A stretch of DNA of 64,000 bases from Oreohelix idahoensis. Its lineage: Eukaryota > Mollusca > Gastropoda > Stylommatophora > Oreohelicidae. Numbering within the stretch: the first letter of the stretch is position 1; each line of letters begins with the position of its first letter. The position numbers and the translations under genes were made by a program. Under the pieces are notes generated by a model. The model saw nothing but the letters and a program-made list of their open reading frames with translations, made no database searches and was not told the DNA's origin. The stretch spans positions 308,501-372,500 of the forward strand of contig JAMPIV010015265.1 in assembly GCA_024509875.1 (NCBI GenBank). Direction: 5' to 3'. Below, in pieces: positions 10,011 through 22,110 of this stretch.

Positions 10011-12169
10011 TCATAAATTTGTCCTGCCCGTAGATGACCAAATGAGGCAAAGGCAGATGTGGGCAGAAAACTAGATTGTATTGCTTATTCTCATCATCTC
10101 GCGGTAAGTTGACATCTTTTGTAATATATAATTCACGTTAGCTTATATATATAACTGATAGTAGTGTGACTTGAATTATTTTAGGTGATTTCTCCCCGGT
10201 AATTAATTCAGTGATAATGTAACGCCGTCTAACGCCTAAGTTAACTGGTGCTTAAGCTGTTAGGTGTTTCCTGGTATTATTGTTTACAATGGGTTAATGG
10301 TAAACTTGCGCTAACAGATACTTACTAGGCGAAGGACCTCATAGTCCGTTCAGTGCTTACCATGGGTTAAGGAGTAAGCTAAAAAGCTGTCATTACTTTA
10401 AGGAAATGTCAGTGGTGTAAGTTATTCACTTAAACCTGAATAGTGATGTGCGTGCGCTATAACACTTGAATTATAAGAGGTAGGCACTTATTACTTTCTG
10501 AGAGAAGCTTCTAGTGGTTAAGTGTGGGATTATTATATGCCTACTTGTGTAGTCAAACACCAGTTTAGAACTTTCACGGCAATCCAGAAAGCAGCCACAA
10601 GCCAGAGATATAATTATATCTTATGTTTAAGTCACAACGTATTATTACAGCAATAACATTGCATTTTTTCAATTTTTGGGAGGTTATTACTTTTCCCTTT
10701 TTGCGTATCGACCCCAAGGGGCAGATACCATTTATTATGTAATGTCTAGTGCTTGTATTTTCTGTAAATTCACTTAATGTCGTAAGATGAATCGCATATC
10801 CACTCAGCTGGAACTACAGGGTTAGATATATATTATGTTGAGTTGGAAGAGGACTTGGAGTAGAGTTTGCTGTCAGGGCATTTGCTGACAGGTACATGTA
10901 TATACAAGATATATTAGCCTATGCGAGCGCATGCTGATCACTGATAGAGTGGAAGTAACCGGAGGGCTACTCATATGGATAAAGACAGCCCGAGACTATC
11001 CTATCAATAATAACAATAATTATAAATCCCATATTGGGTCATAACTGTTTATTATAACGTTATTGTAATTTTATTGCTTGCTTGATGTAAAGGTTGTTTG
11101 TTTGGTCTCAGTTCCAGGGTACCCCACTGCTACCGCAGGATTCCAGGTAGGCAAAGAACGTAACATTCTCTTCGATCTCACGGTTCCTGAAAGCAATTTG
11201 CACCACGAGTTGTCATCTATAACTGAAGTACAACCCTTTTTGACGCCCATCCCTCTAAATGGGAAATGAGCTCACACAGTGAATAACGAGCCATAGCAAA
11301 TCTGAAATCGTATTTGGCAGTAGTGGTTTCCTGCTCGCCTCTTGATCACTAGTCAGAGCATAGTGGCTTCCAGCATATCGATCAGCAAGCGTCTTCAGCA
11401 GAATTGAAAGCACCAGACTGTGTGCTTAAACTGAGCGCTCAGTCACAAATAAAGTTCAAACCAGCCAAACCGGATTTAAACATCAAGTACGCAGGCCTAT
11501 TTCACGCGCTGGATAATAGCGCAGTGGACCGATTGTCCTAAATTGACCTCGTCTTGTGTGTGTTTCTGGTAATTCAAAACCCCCACACGTATTGGCGGTC
11601 AGCCGAATATAGACAGAGTAATCTACAGCCTATCTTGTTGCTAGTGTGTGATGAACGGTGCATGGGTAGCGCCTACAGTGGATTTATAGTGTAATTCATC
11701 ACCGGTAGGAGGATATACATATAAAGACACTAACTGGAGTTCATTAATTTGGTTCCACAGAAGCGGAAAGATTCGGAACTCTGTTTATTTATTTGTCGAT
11801 GTTCTACAGGATGGTTTTTGTGTTGGTGGATTGTTTATTCGTTGGTGTTTAATTGGATATTTGTTAACTTGATGTGAATATTTATGCCTTTCTTATGTTG
11901 TTGTGCTGATATACTTATTTCAAATATTTTCTTCCTTCAAGAACCTTTAATACATTTTACTCATTTATTAACGCGCTGTTAACGACCTTCATCAATACTT
12001 AATATTGCAGCTCTTACTATTGTCTCTATTTGACGGTGAGAAAGGAGAGAGAGCGGGTGGTTCTTAAGACTATATAAGTGTGTTGGGGCTTGGAAAGAGA
12101 GATAGCTTTAATGAATCCTCTTCCAGGTTCGTCTCAAGTTCACCCTATTTTACACATTATCTGTGTGTT
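10011..12169. other. Stretch with no recognised feature
   Basis: About 2.2 kb between the foldback repeat and element A. The longest ORF is 63 codons and matches nothing I know. No terminal repeats, tandem arrays or RNA genes were seen. Confidence 0.4.
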
Positions 12170-13253
12170 TGATGCGTGATGCCATATGATGATGGATGGC
12201 ATCCGCATGTCTGGTTTTGTGTAGTGTGTAGATGTGTTCAGTCAAAACAATGTTCATGCAACAATAACAGGGCAATCCACATAGGACGTCAGTAAACTCA
12301 CGACGTATAAAGTCAATGAGTCTTGAAACAGCCGTTGACGTTTTTCTTCATTATTTATTGTGGACGCCACAGTGACAAAATGGTTACGCAAATGTGTAGG
12401 CACATCAAACAGTCATTATCACAGCAACATTCAATACAGCAATAAACGGTAGACAGCATTACAATGATGAGTCAGATGCATGTTATATTTCAAAGTGCTG
12501 TAAATGTAGTCAGGTGAACAACTCCATCCTTTTCTATAACAGCCAGGAGATAACCAGATGTATGAGATCAGTTCACTCTCCTTAGTTTGACTTCAGCAAG
12601 ACAGACACGTCTGCCGAAGTATAAATAATGTCCTCAAGAATATCCTCTAGATAATAAAGGTTTTCTAAACCTAGTTCATTTAACAAAGTAGCAAGTAATG
12701 GTCCTTGGTACATGCATCAACCGATGCAGTACAATGCAGCGACATGTGAGCTGGGAAAGAACATCTCGTGACGACGACTTTTCGGAGACAGGCTATGAAT
12801 CGAAATCGCTCACGACCCAAAATCGATAGAGTTAATGAAAAAAGTCAATTTACCTTGCTTTCATGAAATACACAGAAATATCACGCCTCCCGACATGTGG
12901 GAAAACACTAGAGGTATTATCTCGACTAAACGAAATATCCATAAGAGGACTACACATCCCTGACAGAACAAAAATAGCGGAGATCCCCTCTTCAACGAGG
13001 CATCTCTTTCGCCATTCCAAATCGCTCACTCCCACTAGTGGTGGGCGGAAACCGATCGACCAAACAACAAGACAAGTCATGCGCAGTCCAGCGCAAAAAT
13101 GACCACAGCTCAAAAGTTAACTGCATTCGATACCAACGCGAGAAGACAAATGCTTACCGAGAAAAGTGACTATAAATTACAAGCAGTTGTTGCCCTTGCG
13201 TTATAAAACAGATATTGAAATAAAACGATGTTGCGAGAATTTATCACGCAACA
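12170..13253 (-). repeat. 3' LTR of element A
   Basis: On the + strand it runs TGATGCGTGATG...TTTATCACGCAACA, and so starts TGTTGCG and ends CATCA on the element strand. It matches 20343-21427 almost exactly. A possible poly(A) signal (AATAAA on the - strand) is at 12354-12359. Confidence 0.9.
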
Positions 13254-13270
13254 TATCACCACCTCCTCCC
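13254..13270 (-). promoter_or_regulatory. Polypurine tract of element A
   Basis: On the element strand GGGAGGAGGTGGTGATA lies immediately before the 3' LTR start. The same tract is at 47502-47518 in element B. Confidence 0.7.
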
Positions 13271-14002
13271 GATAAAAAAAAAATGTGGAACATATTTTTT
13301 TTTCAATATCAAAGAGCAAGCGATAAGCGGCTCAAAACGCACGAATTATGCGCTGATAATTAACTAAATTGCCAAACATGAGGCTAATTATAGAGTGTCT
13401 GGTGAGGATATACCTCAACAGAAAAATAAATATGTCTCAAAAAATATTCACATCGGGGAGGTGTCACCAACACACATCACGTTAGCATGTAAACACAATA
13501 TACGTATGCAAGTTACTATAATCATCATTAAACAGCATACTCTAATATTGTCTTTAAAAATGGATGTACAAATCTGATAGGAAAATTTAAATAGTACATT
13601 CTTTGACATGTAATGACATAAGTACATAGTAAAGTTAAACTACATGACGATCCAGGACATATGCTCTGGTATTCCGAGGGTAAGTACACAATCTAGAACT
13701 CGTAAGGTAAGTCCTCAGCTCAACAATGACATTCTGAGAAAGTACAAGCAATATAATGCTAATTAATAACTAATATGCTTCATAAGGTACAATACATTAT
13801 TAATAATTGTGGCTGTTTAGTAAACTAACGGCCCTTATATTAACTACTCAGTCCTCCTCTATCATCTTAAAAAACGAACAGAAGAAGATGACAACAAAGC
13901 ACGATAGTGTGTACATATAAAGTAAGTACAGATGTGCTAATCTATTGTAGAAATATAGGTGTGTTATGACTCTGTAATATATAGAAATATAGGACAGAAG
14001 TA
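13271..14002 (-). other. Element A 3' untranslated region
   Basis: About 730 bp between the end of RNase H and the polypurine tract. It is AT-rich and non-coding, and nearly identical to 47519-48269 in element B. The conservation reflects the recent common origin of the copies. Confidence 0.6.
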
Positions 14003-17000
14003 TTAGTTGGAGTCATGTGGGCATCTAGACAAAATGTCAGCCATCACATTATCCGCACCACGGATAGCTCGTACCGTGAAGTGAAAAGGTTGAAGAGCTA
14101 TAGCATATCGAGTGGATCTCGAACTCTTCAAATTCTTAGTCTGAATAGCTGTAAGAGCTTTCTGATCAGTCTCTAGAATGAAATGTGCGCCCAGGAGGAA
14201 TCTTTGTAGCTTTAGAATTGACCAAACCATCGCTAACAACTCACGGTCTAAAACCGAGTAGTTCCTCTCTGCCGCATTTAGTTTTCTAGAAATGTACATA
14301 ACAGGATGCAGAGTATTTGCATATTCTTGCATCAGTGCTGCTCCAATCCCAGTGGATGAAGCATCACTCCGAAGAACAAAAGTCCTATCAAGAGTAGGTA
14401 ATCTTAAGATGGGAGGAGAAGAAAATATATTCTTGATTTGGTCTAGTGAAGATTGGCATTCTTCAGACCAACGGACCAGATTAGGCGAACCTTTCTTCAA
14501 CAATGTTGAGAGAGGTGCCATGATCGAAGATAAATTTGGAATAAATCTCCCATAAAATTGAATTAAACCTAAGAGACTCCTAACTTGTTTCTTCGTTTTA
14601 GGAACAGAGATGTTCAGTATTTTGGAAGTATTGTGGTCTTCTGTCTTCAAGAGACCATGACCAACACGATGACCCAGGAAAGAGATTTCACCAAAACCAA
14701 CAAAAGCTTTAGAAGGTTTTGCTGTCAAATTATTCTCACGTAGAGTGGACAGTAAGTCATATAACCCTAAATAGTGATCTTCCCAGGTATCACTGAAGAG
14801 ACAGATGTCATCTAAGTATGCGATGACATCCGAACGATGTGACAGAATTCGACGCATCATGCGAACGAAAGTGGCAGGGGCGTTCATGAGACCAAAAGGC
14901 ATAACATTCCATTGAAATAGACCCCTAGGTGTAGAAAAAGCAGTAAGAGGTTTGGCATGCTCTGCTAAAGGCACTTGCCAATAACCTTTAGACAAGTCAA
15001 GTTTAGTGAAGAATCTAGAATTAGAAAGTCTAATCAGTAGATCTTCTAACAAAGGCATCGGTTCAGCGTCGAACTTTGTGACCTGATTCAATTTGCGATA
15101 ATCAACGCAAATTCGTATGTTCTTATCCTTCTTCCGGACAATAACCATGGAAGAAGAATATGGTGAAGTCGATGGTTCAATTATATTTAATTGAATCATT
15201 TCATCCAATTCCTTTTCCACTTGCGACTGAAAGTGTATAGGAATAGGATACGGCCTAACCCTAATTGGATTATTGTCGGTAAGAATTATGTCATGTTCTA
15301 TGACATCTGTGTGTCCAGGAATGTCAGTGAGAACATCCTGAAATGTTTGTAACATCGACAAGTCTCGTCGATGTTCGTCACCAGAAAGATTAGGAGAAAC
15401 AGAAACGTTTTTCCAAGATTCCGTGGAATGTAATGGAACCACTGGAAGGGGAAGGTTGACATCAGAGAAGGTAGCTTCCTCATCCTGAATGACAGACAGG
15501 GATGAATAATGACCGTGAGATGCAGGAGCATCATCCGTTGCCTGGAAAATAGGCAGCAAATAGTCCGGACGTTCGTGAAATTTCGAAAGCATGTTTATGT
15601 GGAAAGTTTTATGCTTTCCATCAATATCGACCACATAGTCAACATCGGAAATCCGAGAGACTATTGCATACGGACCTTTCCATGCAATAAGAAGTCTATT
15701 TTCCCTACTGGGGAGTAGGACGAATGCTTTGTCACCTGGACAAAGTTGTCGTAGACATCTATTCTTGTTAGCAAACTGCCTTGCCTTCTCTTTAGCAATT
15801 TCTGATGAAGCAGTTGCTAGCTTACATGCCTCAATGATCTTTTGTCTAAGAGCAATGACATACTCATATGAGGATTGAGTTTCATCGCTAATATCATCGG
15901 CAGTGATGAGATCGTGTAATAAAGACATAGGGCCGCGTGGACGCGCGCCAAAGACAAGTTCGAAGGGAGAAAATCCTGTGTGTTCATTAGGGACTTCTCT
16001 ATAGGCAAAGAGAGCCGCGGGCAAAACCCTGTCCCAATCTTGAGGATGATCTTCAGTTATCTTACCAAGCAAAGTCTTGAGCGTTCTATTCAGACGCTCA
16101 ACTAACCCATTAGACATAGGATGGTAGATACTACTGAGAGATCGTTCAATATGTAAGGTAGACATTACCTGTGACATAGTGTCAGATATGAGTTGAGTGC
16201 CATGGTCTGACAATATTTCTCTGGGGAACCCCAAGCGAGAAAATATCAACCAAAGAGCATCTGCGATATCTGTAGTAGATATGCTCTTAAGAGGAATAGC
16301 CTCTGGCCAACGTGTGCACATATCGACACATGTAAGGATAAACTGATGTCCTCTGGCCGACTTGACCTTAAAAGGGCCAATAATATCTATGGCCATTTTC
16401 TGAAACGGCCGAATAGGAATGTCAGCAGCCTGGATAGGCGCAGCATGTCGTGGTCCTCTAGATTTGACCTCCTGACATACCTTGCATGATCGGCAGTAAA
16501 TACGAATGTCCTTATTGACAAAAGGCCAAAAGAAAGCCGCAAGGACTCTCGACTTCGTACGGGCAAAACCCATATGTCCAGCACATTGCGAGTCATGAGC
16601 ATGTTGTAATATTTGGACTCTCATGCTCTTGGGAACAAGAATTTGCGAATGTGCCGACGTAGTCGAATCTTGTACCATACGTACAAGTACGCCGTTTCTC
16701 ATTGCAATCCAAGATTTTCTATTTGTATCCTGATTCGGATCACCTTTCTTCGCAAGAACGAAGAATTTTTTTAAAGAAGGATCTTCTTCTTGCAATTTTA
16801 TGAAAGAGTCACGAGTGATTACTAAGTGACTATCTTGGCTATCAACTCCATTATCACTATTCAGTGAAGTTTCGGGTGTTTGTAGAGCTTGTGCTCTTGT
16901 AACTACTGCATTTGTAGCTTGCATGTTATTATCTTCCCAAGCAGCAATCTGCTGTGGGGTACACTCCCTAACTCCGTGAATACGACCAATAATAAGGTCC

Positions 17001-18908
17001 GCAATAGGATTAGGTAAGAGACAAGCATGCACATCTCCAGTAAAGAAAGGAGTGGCAATGCGAATTACAGCAGTAGGATATTTTTCTAGAGTGCCGCCAA
17101 ATGTGACACATTTAATAACCCTTCCTGTAGCACAAGATGGATCTACAAGCGATTGTCTAACACCAATAGTGGTGCATCCGGAATCGAAAAGTAGTGAGAC
17201 CGGAGTATCATTAACAAGACCCTTATGTAGAATTAAAGAACCCCTCCCGTCATGCGCAACCGCAGCAGGAAGAGCGGGAAGTGGGTGACCACAACTCAAA
17301 GTAGTTATGGTACCCGGTTCGAATAAAGTACTGCATTGGGGGCATTTGTTTGCTCTTTCAAAGTCAAAAGCAGAACTAGTGACAGCGTCAAAGTTTTTAC
17401 TATCAACAACATGATTACAGGCTCCCTCAGTTTCCTGTTGTACAGCATTAGCCTGCTGATATCTCTTTTTTTTGTGTTGAGATCTACCCCGACTATTATT
17501 ACCTCTGAAGTTATCAGAGTTATTATTATCTCTGCAGTTATTATTGTCTCTATTGTAATTGTTATACTGGTTCGAATTCCAGTTTCCACGATTACTATCA
17601 TGTTCACATTGATGCGAACATCTATTTGTTTGGTTCTGAGGTCTTCGGCAGGAATAACCTCTATTACCATATCCTCTTTTGAAATGCCTATAATTATTAG
17701 GGTGATAGTAACGACCACTATCAGGTTGTCTCCAATTCTTCGAAGAAGAATCACCATGAAATTGGTTTCCATGATTTTGACAGAAATTACCGCTGCCCTT
17801 TCTATCAAAATTTTGTTGGGATCTACGAGCAAAGTTTTGACCATACGGAGCTGCCGAAGCAACTGGTAAACCTTCTTTCACCTTAGAGTTACCCATGGTT
17901 ATGTGTGGGTGCGCAGTTACGTATTGGCAACAGAAATCTTCCATTTCTTTTATTGTTTTAGGTTTACGTTCATGAAGGAAAGCAAGGAAAGACTCATTGA
18001 CAGACGACATGACTTTGTCTCTAAGTATTAAGTCCATAAGTCCTTCATAAGTTTTTTCCGTCTTAGATAGTTCAACCCATCGTGAGAAAGTAATGCGTAT
18101 TCTTGCAATAAACTCGGAGAATTCAACTCCATTTTCAGGTAACATGTTTTTAAATTGTAGACGATAGCCGTCTTCGTTAAGCTGATATTTCTTTAACAAA
18201 GCGGCCCTGACAACCTCATAATTGCTCTTGTCAGGTTCATCCACCATATTTAATATACTTAGAGCTTTACCTGTCAGTATCCCTGATAACTGATAAACAT
18301 ATTTTGCTTTGTCTATGTTATGAGCTGTACATGCTTGTTCAAATCTGTCCAGATAGAACATTATGTCATCACTGGAAGGACTAAATGTTGGTAACTTAAT
18401 CTTAAAAGTATCATTATTAGCCTTCCCAGAAGATGAACCCTTGTTTGAATCATTACCATTACTCATGCTCGTCAATTTCAATTTCTCCAACTCTAAAGCT
18501 AAGAGTTTTTCTTCATGTTCCATTTTTGCTTTCCTCTCATCAGACTCTCTTTGTAACTTCCTTTCTTCAGCTTGAGCCTGCATTTGAAGTCTTTCATTTT
18601 CAGCTTCTTTTTCAAGTCTTTTATTTTCAGCTTCTTTTTCAAGTCTTTTATTCTCAGCCTCTAGCTGTAGCTTTCTTTCCTCAGCTTCTGATTCCCTTTT
18701 TTTTTTTTTCCATTTCCATTTGGAATCTCTTTTCATCCACCTGCATCTGCAGTTTCTTTTGTTCAGCTTCCATATGCAGTTTCTTTTGTTCAGCTTCCAT
18801 TGCTTTATCATATCGAGCAGTTGCAAATTCTTCTAACTTATCACCAGTCTTCCCAAGCAATTTACCCTGCTCAATAAAGTGCTCAAATGTAGACATGTTG
18901 TCTAACAT
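14003..18908 (-). CDS. Gag-pol polyprotein of element A (Gag-PR-IN-RT-RH), one frameshift
   Basis: The 1607-codon frame runs from 18826 to 14003. The true start appears to be the ATG at 18908 in another frame (MLDNMSTFEHFIEQGK); the two join at a T13 run at 18697-18709, one base longer than in element B. Residues below count from 18826. Gag has an N-terminal coiled coil, a capsid-like region at about 140-290 and an Asn/Arg-rich tract. CPQC...CGH is near 495-515. The protease motif is FDSG near 546. The integrase zinc finger is at about 745-790 (CAGHMG, CKVCQ). The core triad is D814 (MAIDIIGPF), D873 (LSDHG) and E909 (NGLVER). A GPY/F module is near 1049. RT spans about 1170-1350 with VDYRKLNQ, KLDLSKGYWQ, FGLMNAPATF and YLDD near 1338. 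RNase H spans about 1480-1590 (RSDAS, DREL, TDQKA). Integrase precedes RT, as in Gmr1-like elements. All catalytic residues are present. Confidence 0.9.
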
Positions 18909-20323
18909 ATGAGTCCAAAACCTGAAATAATTAACTAATTTATTTCAAACCTAAGTGTAACAAGTCTTAATTAAGCACTTGTATATTCACATCACATTAT
19001 ATTATCCCAGTCTCTGTGGGAAACAAGTCTCCAATCAAAGAACTTGTATATGAAATATCAGCACTCAAATCTTGATCATAAGTGCACTTCTCATTCAATA
19101 GTGCACGACACTATTCATCATTCATTTATCATCAGTATAGTAGTAACAGTGCATTAGCATAGCCCATTAACTAATTACTATAACTGTAAACAATGACTAT
19201 GTAAACACATGCAGAATGTAAACATTGAAAATGTAAACAATACAAACAATGTAAACAATAACAATGTAAACAATAACAAAGATCAGCAACAATACAAAAA
19301 CTTTCGCAGAAATCAACTAAAAATAAAGCAGAAATTAATGAAATATCACAAAAAATGTGACGATATCTGCGATAGAATTAAACAAAATACATGACACCAC
19401 AGTGTATAAACAAAAATGTTGTATGAAACTAAATTATAGACAAGAGTAGGCTAACAAATACAAACAAATCACAACAAAACTAAAGAATGTGAAATAATAA
19501 CGAAAACAATATTAAAACATGTCATCACAGCTAACATAAATAGCAACAGAAGTCGCTTAGCAAATTCCAGTATCGGAAATTTGCAAACCTTACAGAAAAC
19601 GCTCACAATAGACGACCTCTATGACGTGGCATAATCTAACGGAGACACCACCCAACCGAGAACCCGCTGAAATATAAACATATAAATATACAAATAACAT
19701 ATAGACATATAACATATAGAATGAGATGATACACAGAAGACTCAGCAGAAGTATAAGGGCACAGTTTACATACAAACAGGCCACTTAACTTATAGGCTTC
19801 CAATCGTCGAACAGCAGAAAAAACGGATGTCAATCAACGTCCTAAAGAGCGAAGCTCCAACGATGATGGCACATCTGAACTGCTTCCACTGCTAACACGA
19901 TGGTACAAGAGCTTCTGACATACTGTGTGTTGAGTTGTTTCGGCACTTGACCTTCTAATCCAAAAGTAAGTTGATGGAAATCGGTACTTGGCCTTCTTCA
20001 GAAAACAACCCGTTTCAACCGGCACTTGACCTTCTCAAAAAACGACAGCACTGGAACCTTGACAGCAGCAACTTGCTTGACTTGCGTAAAAGATAACAGC
20101 AGTCCGAGTTATCCGGCAACATGTAACAACGCCGGGTACTGTCAAATTCTTGTTTCCGTCAAAAAGTTGAAATTTTGACTTTTACCGGGCAACGCCGAGT
20201 ACTTTGAAAATTTTGAAGATGTTGACTGTATTGAAGAATGTTAATTTCTTGAAGGATGCTGATGAATTCTTGTTGAAAATGAAGTGGGTAAGGGACCCCG
20301 TGTTTGCTAGTACCAGAATCAAA
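18909..20323 (-). other. Element A 5' leader
   Basis: About 1.4 kb between the primer-binding site and the gag ATG. It is non-coding and AT-rich, and includes the GTAAACA cluster listed separately. Element B carries the same leader at 61962-63374. Confidence 0.6.
19186..19275 (-). promoter_or_regulatory. Cluster of GTAAACA motifs in the element A leader
   Basis: Six GTAAACA words occur in about 90 bp, near 19188, 19201, 19218, 19232, 19250 and 19266. GTAAACA is the core of forkhead-factor binding sites. The cluster is kept in element B (62235-62325). It could also simply be a short AT-rich repeat; regulation is inference. Confidence 0.4.
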
Positions 20324-20340
20324 CCAGCTTATGGCCACCA
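20324..20340 (-). promoter_or_regulatory. Primer-binding site of element A
   Basis: On the element strand TGGTGGCCATAAGCTGG starts two bases after the 5' LTR. The same sequence and spacing occur in element B at 63375-63391. The tRNA is not identified. Confidence 0.65.
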
Positions 20341-20342
20341 AA

Positions 20343-21427
20343 TGATGCGTGATGCCATATGATGATGGATGGCATCCGCATGTCTGGTTTTGTGTAGTGT
20401 GTAGATGTGTTCAGTCAAAACAATGTTCATGCAACAATAACAGGGCAATCCACATAGGACGTCAGTAAACTCACGACGTATAAAGTCAATGAGTCTTGAA
20501 ACAGCCGTTGACGTTTTTCTTCATTATTTATTGTGGACGCCACAGTGACAAAATGGTTACGCAAATGTGTAGGCACATCAAACAGTCATTATCACAGCAA
20601 CATTCAATACAGCAATAAACGGTAGACAGCATTACAATGATGAGTCAGATGCATGTTATATTTCAAAGTGCTGTAAATGTAGTCAGGTGAACAACTCCAT
20701 CCTTTTCTATAACAGCCAGGAGATAACCAGATGTATGAGATCAGTTCACTCTCCTTAGTTTGACTTCAGCAAGACAGACACGTCTGCCGAAGTATAAATA
20801 ATGTCCTCAAGAATATCCTCTAGATAATAAAGGTTTTCTAAACCTAGTTCATTTAACAAAGTAGCAAGTAATGGTCCTTGGTACATGCATCAACCGATGC
20901 AGTACAATGCAGCGACATGTGAGCTGGGAAAGAACATCTCGTGACGACGACTTTCGGAGACAGGCTATGAATCGAAATCGCTCACGACCCAAAATCGATA
21001 GAGTTAATGAAAAAAGTCAATTTACCTTGCTTTCATGAAATACACAGAAATATCACGCCTCCCGACATGTGGGAAAAACACTAGAGGTATTATCTCGACT
21101 AAACGAAATATCCATAAGAGGACTACACATCCCTGACAGAAAAAAAAATAGCGGAGATCCCCTCTTCAACGAGGCATCTCTTTCGCCATTCCAAATCGCT
21201 CACTCCCACTAGTGGTGGGCGGAAACCGATCGACCAAACAACAAGACAAGTCATGCGCAGTCCAGCGCAAAAATGACCACAGCTCAAAAGTTAACTGCAT
21301 TCGATACCAACGCGAGAAGACAAATGCTTACCGAGAAAAGTGACTATAAATTACAAGCAGTTGTTGCCCTTGCGTTATAAAACAGATATTGAAATAAAAC
21401 GATGTTGCGAGAATTTATCACGCAACA
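20343..21427 (-). repeat. 5' LTR of element A
   Basis: Near-identical to 12170-13253. Visible differences are length changes in A or T runs, for example ACTTTCGG against ACTTTTCGG. It ends exactly at CGCAACA, where unrelated LINE sequence starts. Confidence 0.9.
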
Positions 21428-21596
21428 GTAGTTGAAGGCAAACGTGTAAGAGGAAGACAGCGCTATAAGTGGGAAGATAACATCAAGAGATGGACAGGAA
21501 AGAGTCTATCAGAGTGCACAACCAAGACAAGAGACATAAGACGTTGGATATACATTACAGCCAACTTTCGTTGTGGAGATGGCAGCTGATGATGAT
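21428..21596 (+). pseudogene. 3' end of an RTE-like LINE ORF
   Basis: Translation reads KRVRGRQRYKWEDNIKRW, then TGKSLSECTTKTRDIRRW, the usual C-terminal tail of LINE ORF2 proteins. It closes with CAGCTGATGATGATGAA, a (GAT)n-type 3' terminus typical of RTE-like elements. The 5' part is missing, cut at the element A LTR. The same family is at 45270-46410. Confidence 0.8.
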
Positions 21597-21725
21597 GAAC
21601 CTTAACAGGTTTATAATAGAAAAATAAAACTGAGTGACAGAAAATTAAGTTTTTTATCTTCTTGAATCTTAACGAGTTATATAAGAAAGATAAAAGTGAG
21701 CCACAAAAAATTAAGTTTTTATCGT
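21597..21725. repeat. Two copies of the 67-70 bp tandem unit
   Basis: AACCTTAACAGGTTTATAAT, GATAAAACTGAGTGACAG and T-rich ATCTTCTTGAA repeat twice. They match the array at 7905-8275 and abut the GATGAT tail of the LINE fragment. Confidence 0.8.
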
Positions 21726-21863
21726 CGATATGTCTCATTATTAAGTACAGTTCCCAACTAGCTATTATTTGTTCTACTTATATACTCTTTATTTATGGTA
21801 TGTAATTCCCTAATCAGGCAATCATAGACCCTGAAGTTTTGTAAACGCATTCCTCATATTTCA

Positions 21864-21884
21864 ATAAATTATTATTATTATTAT
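21864..21884. repeat. (ATT)n microsatellite
   Basis: Short run of TTATTATTATTATTATT after AATAAA. Confidence 0.7.
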
Positions 21885-21954
21885 TTGGACTGTTCATTTT
21901 CATTGTTCCGCTCCTTATGAAGATCAGGGTCACCACTGTAATTGTTCCCTTGAA

Positions 21955-22110
21955 GGAAGTCCGCGCCAAAGTATGTCATGTGCTTTTCTAGTTGCTGTTT
22001 TTGTAGCAATCTGTTTGACATGATGAAGTCGCCATCCCCAAGGACAACCTCATATTTGTCGCCTCTTACGCAAGAATGGTCATATTCAATATTTATCTCC
22101 CCAGAAACCC
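21955..22110 (+). repeat. Copy of the uncharacterised dispersed repeat
   Basis: It contains GAAGTCCGCGCCAAAGTA, GTAGCAATCTGTTTGACATG, ATGAAGTCGCCATCCCC, CATATTTGTCGCCTCTTACG and, at the end, CCCCAGAAACCCCCTGGG. The same words in the same order make up the three units at 34.64-35.44 kb. Confidence 0.65.

Larger units (their letters stand above)
12170..21427 (-). mobile_element. Complete Gmr1-like LTR retrotransposon, element A
   Basis: Two LTRs of 1084 and 1085 bp bound about 7.1 kb of internal sequence on the - strand. In element orientation the parts are: 5' LTR at 20343-21427, primer-binding site, about 1.4 kb leader, fused gag-pol ORF, polypurine tract, 3' LTR at 12170-13253. The LTRs differ by only about three or four changes, mainly in homopolymers, so the insertion is young. 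I see no matching 5 bp duplication: the left flank is GTGTT and the right flank is GTAGT. Element B is a second copy of the same family. Confidence 0.92.

Noticed and set aside
11078..11269. 63-codon ORF as a host gene
   Set aside because: Too short, no recognisable domain, no exon context.
17336..17869. 177-codon ORF opposite gag of element A (and 60329-60862 in B)
   Set aside because: It mirrors the Asn/Arg-rich gag tract on the other strand, giving an Ile/Val/Ser-rich product without known motifs.
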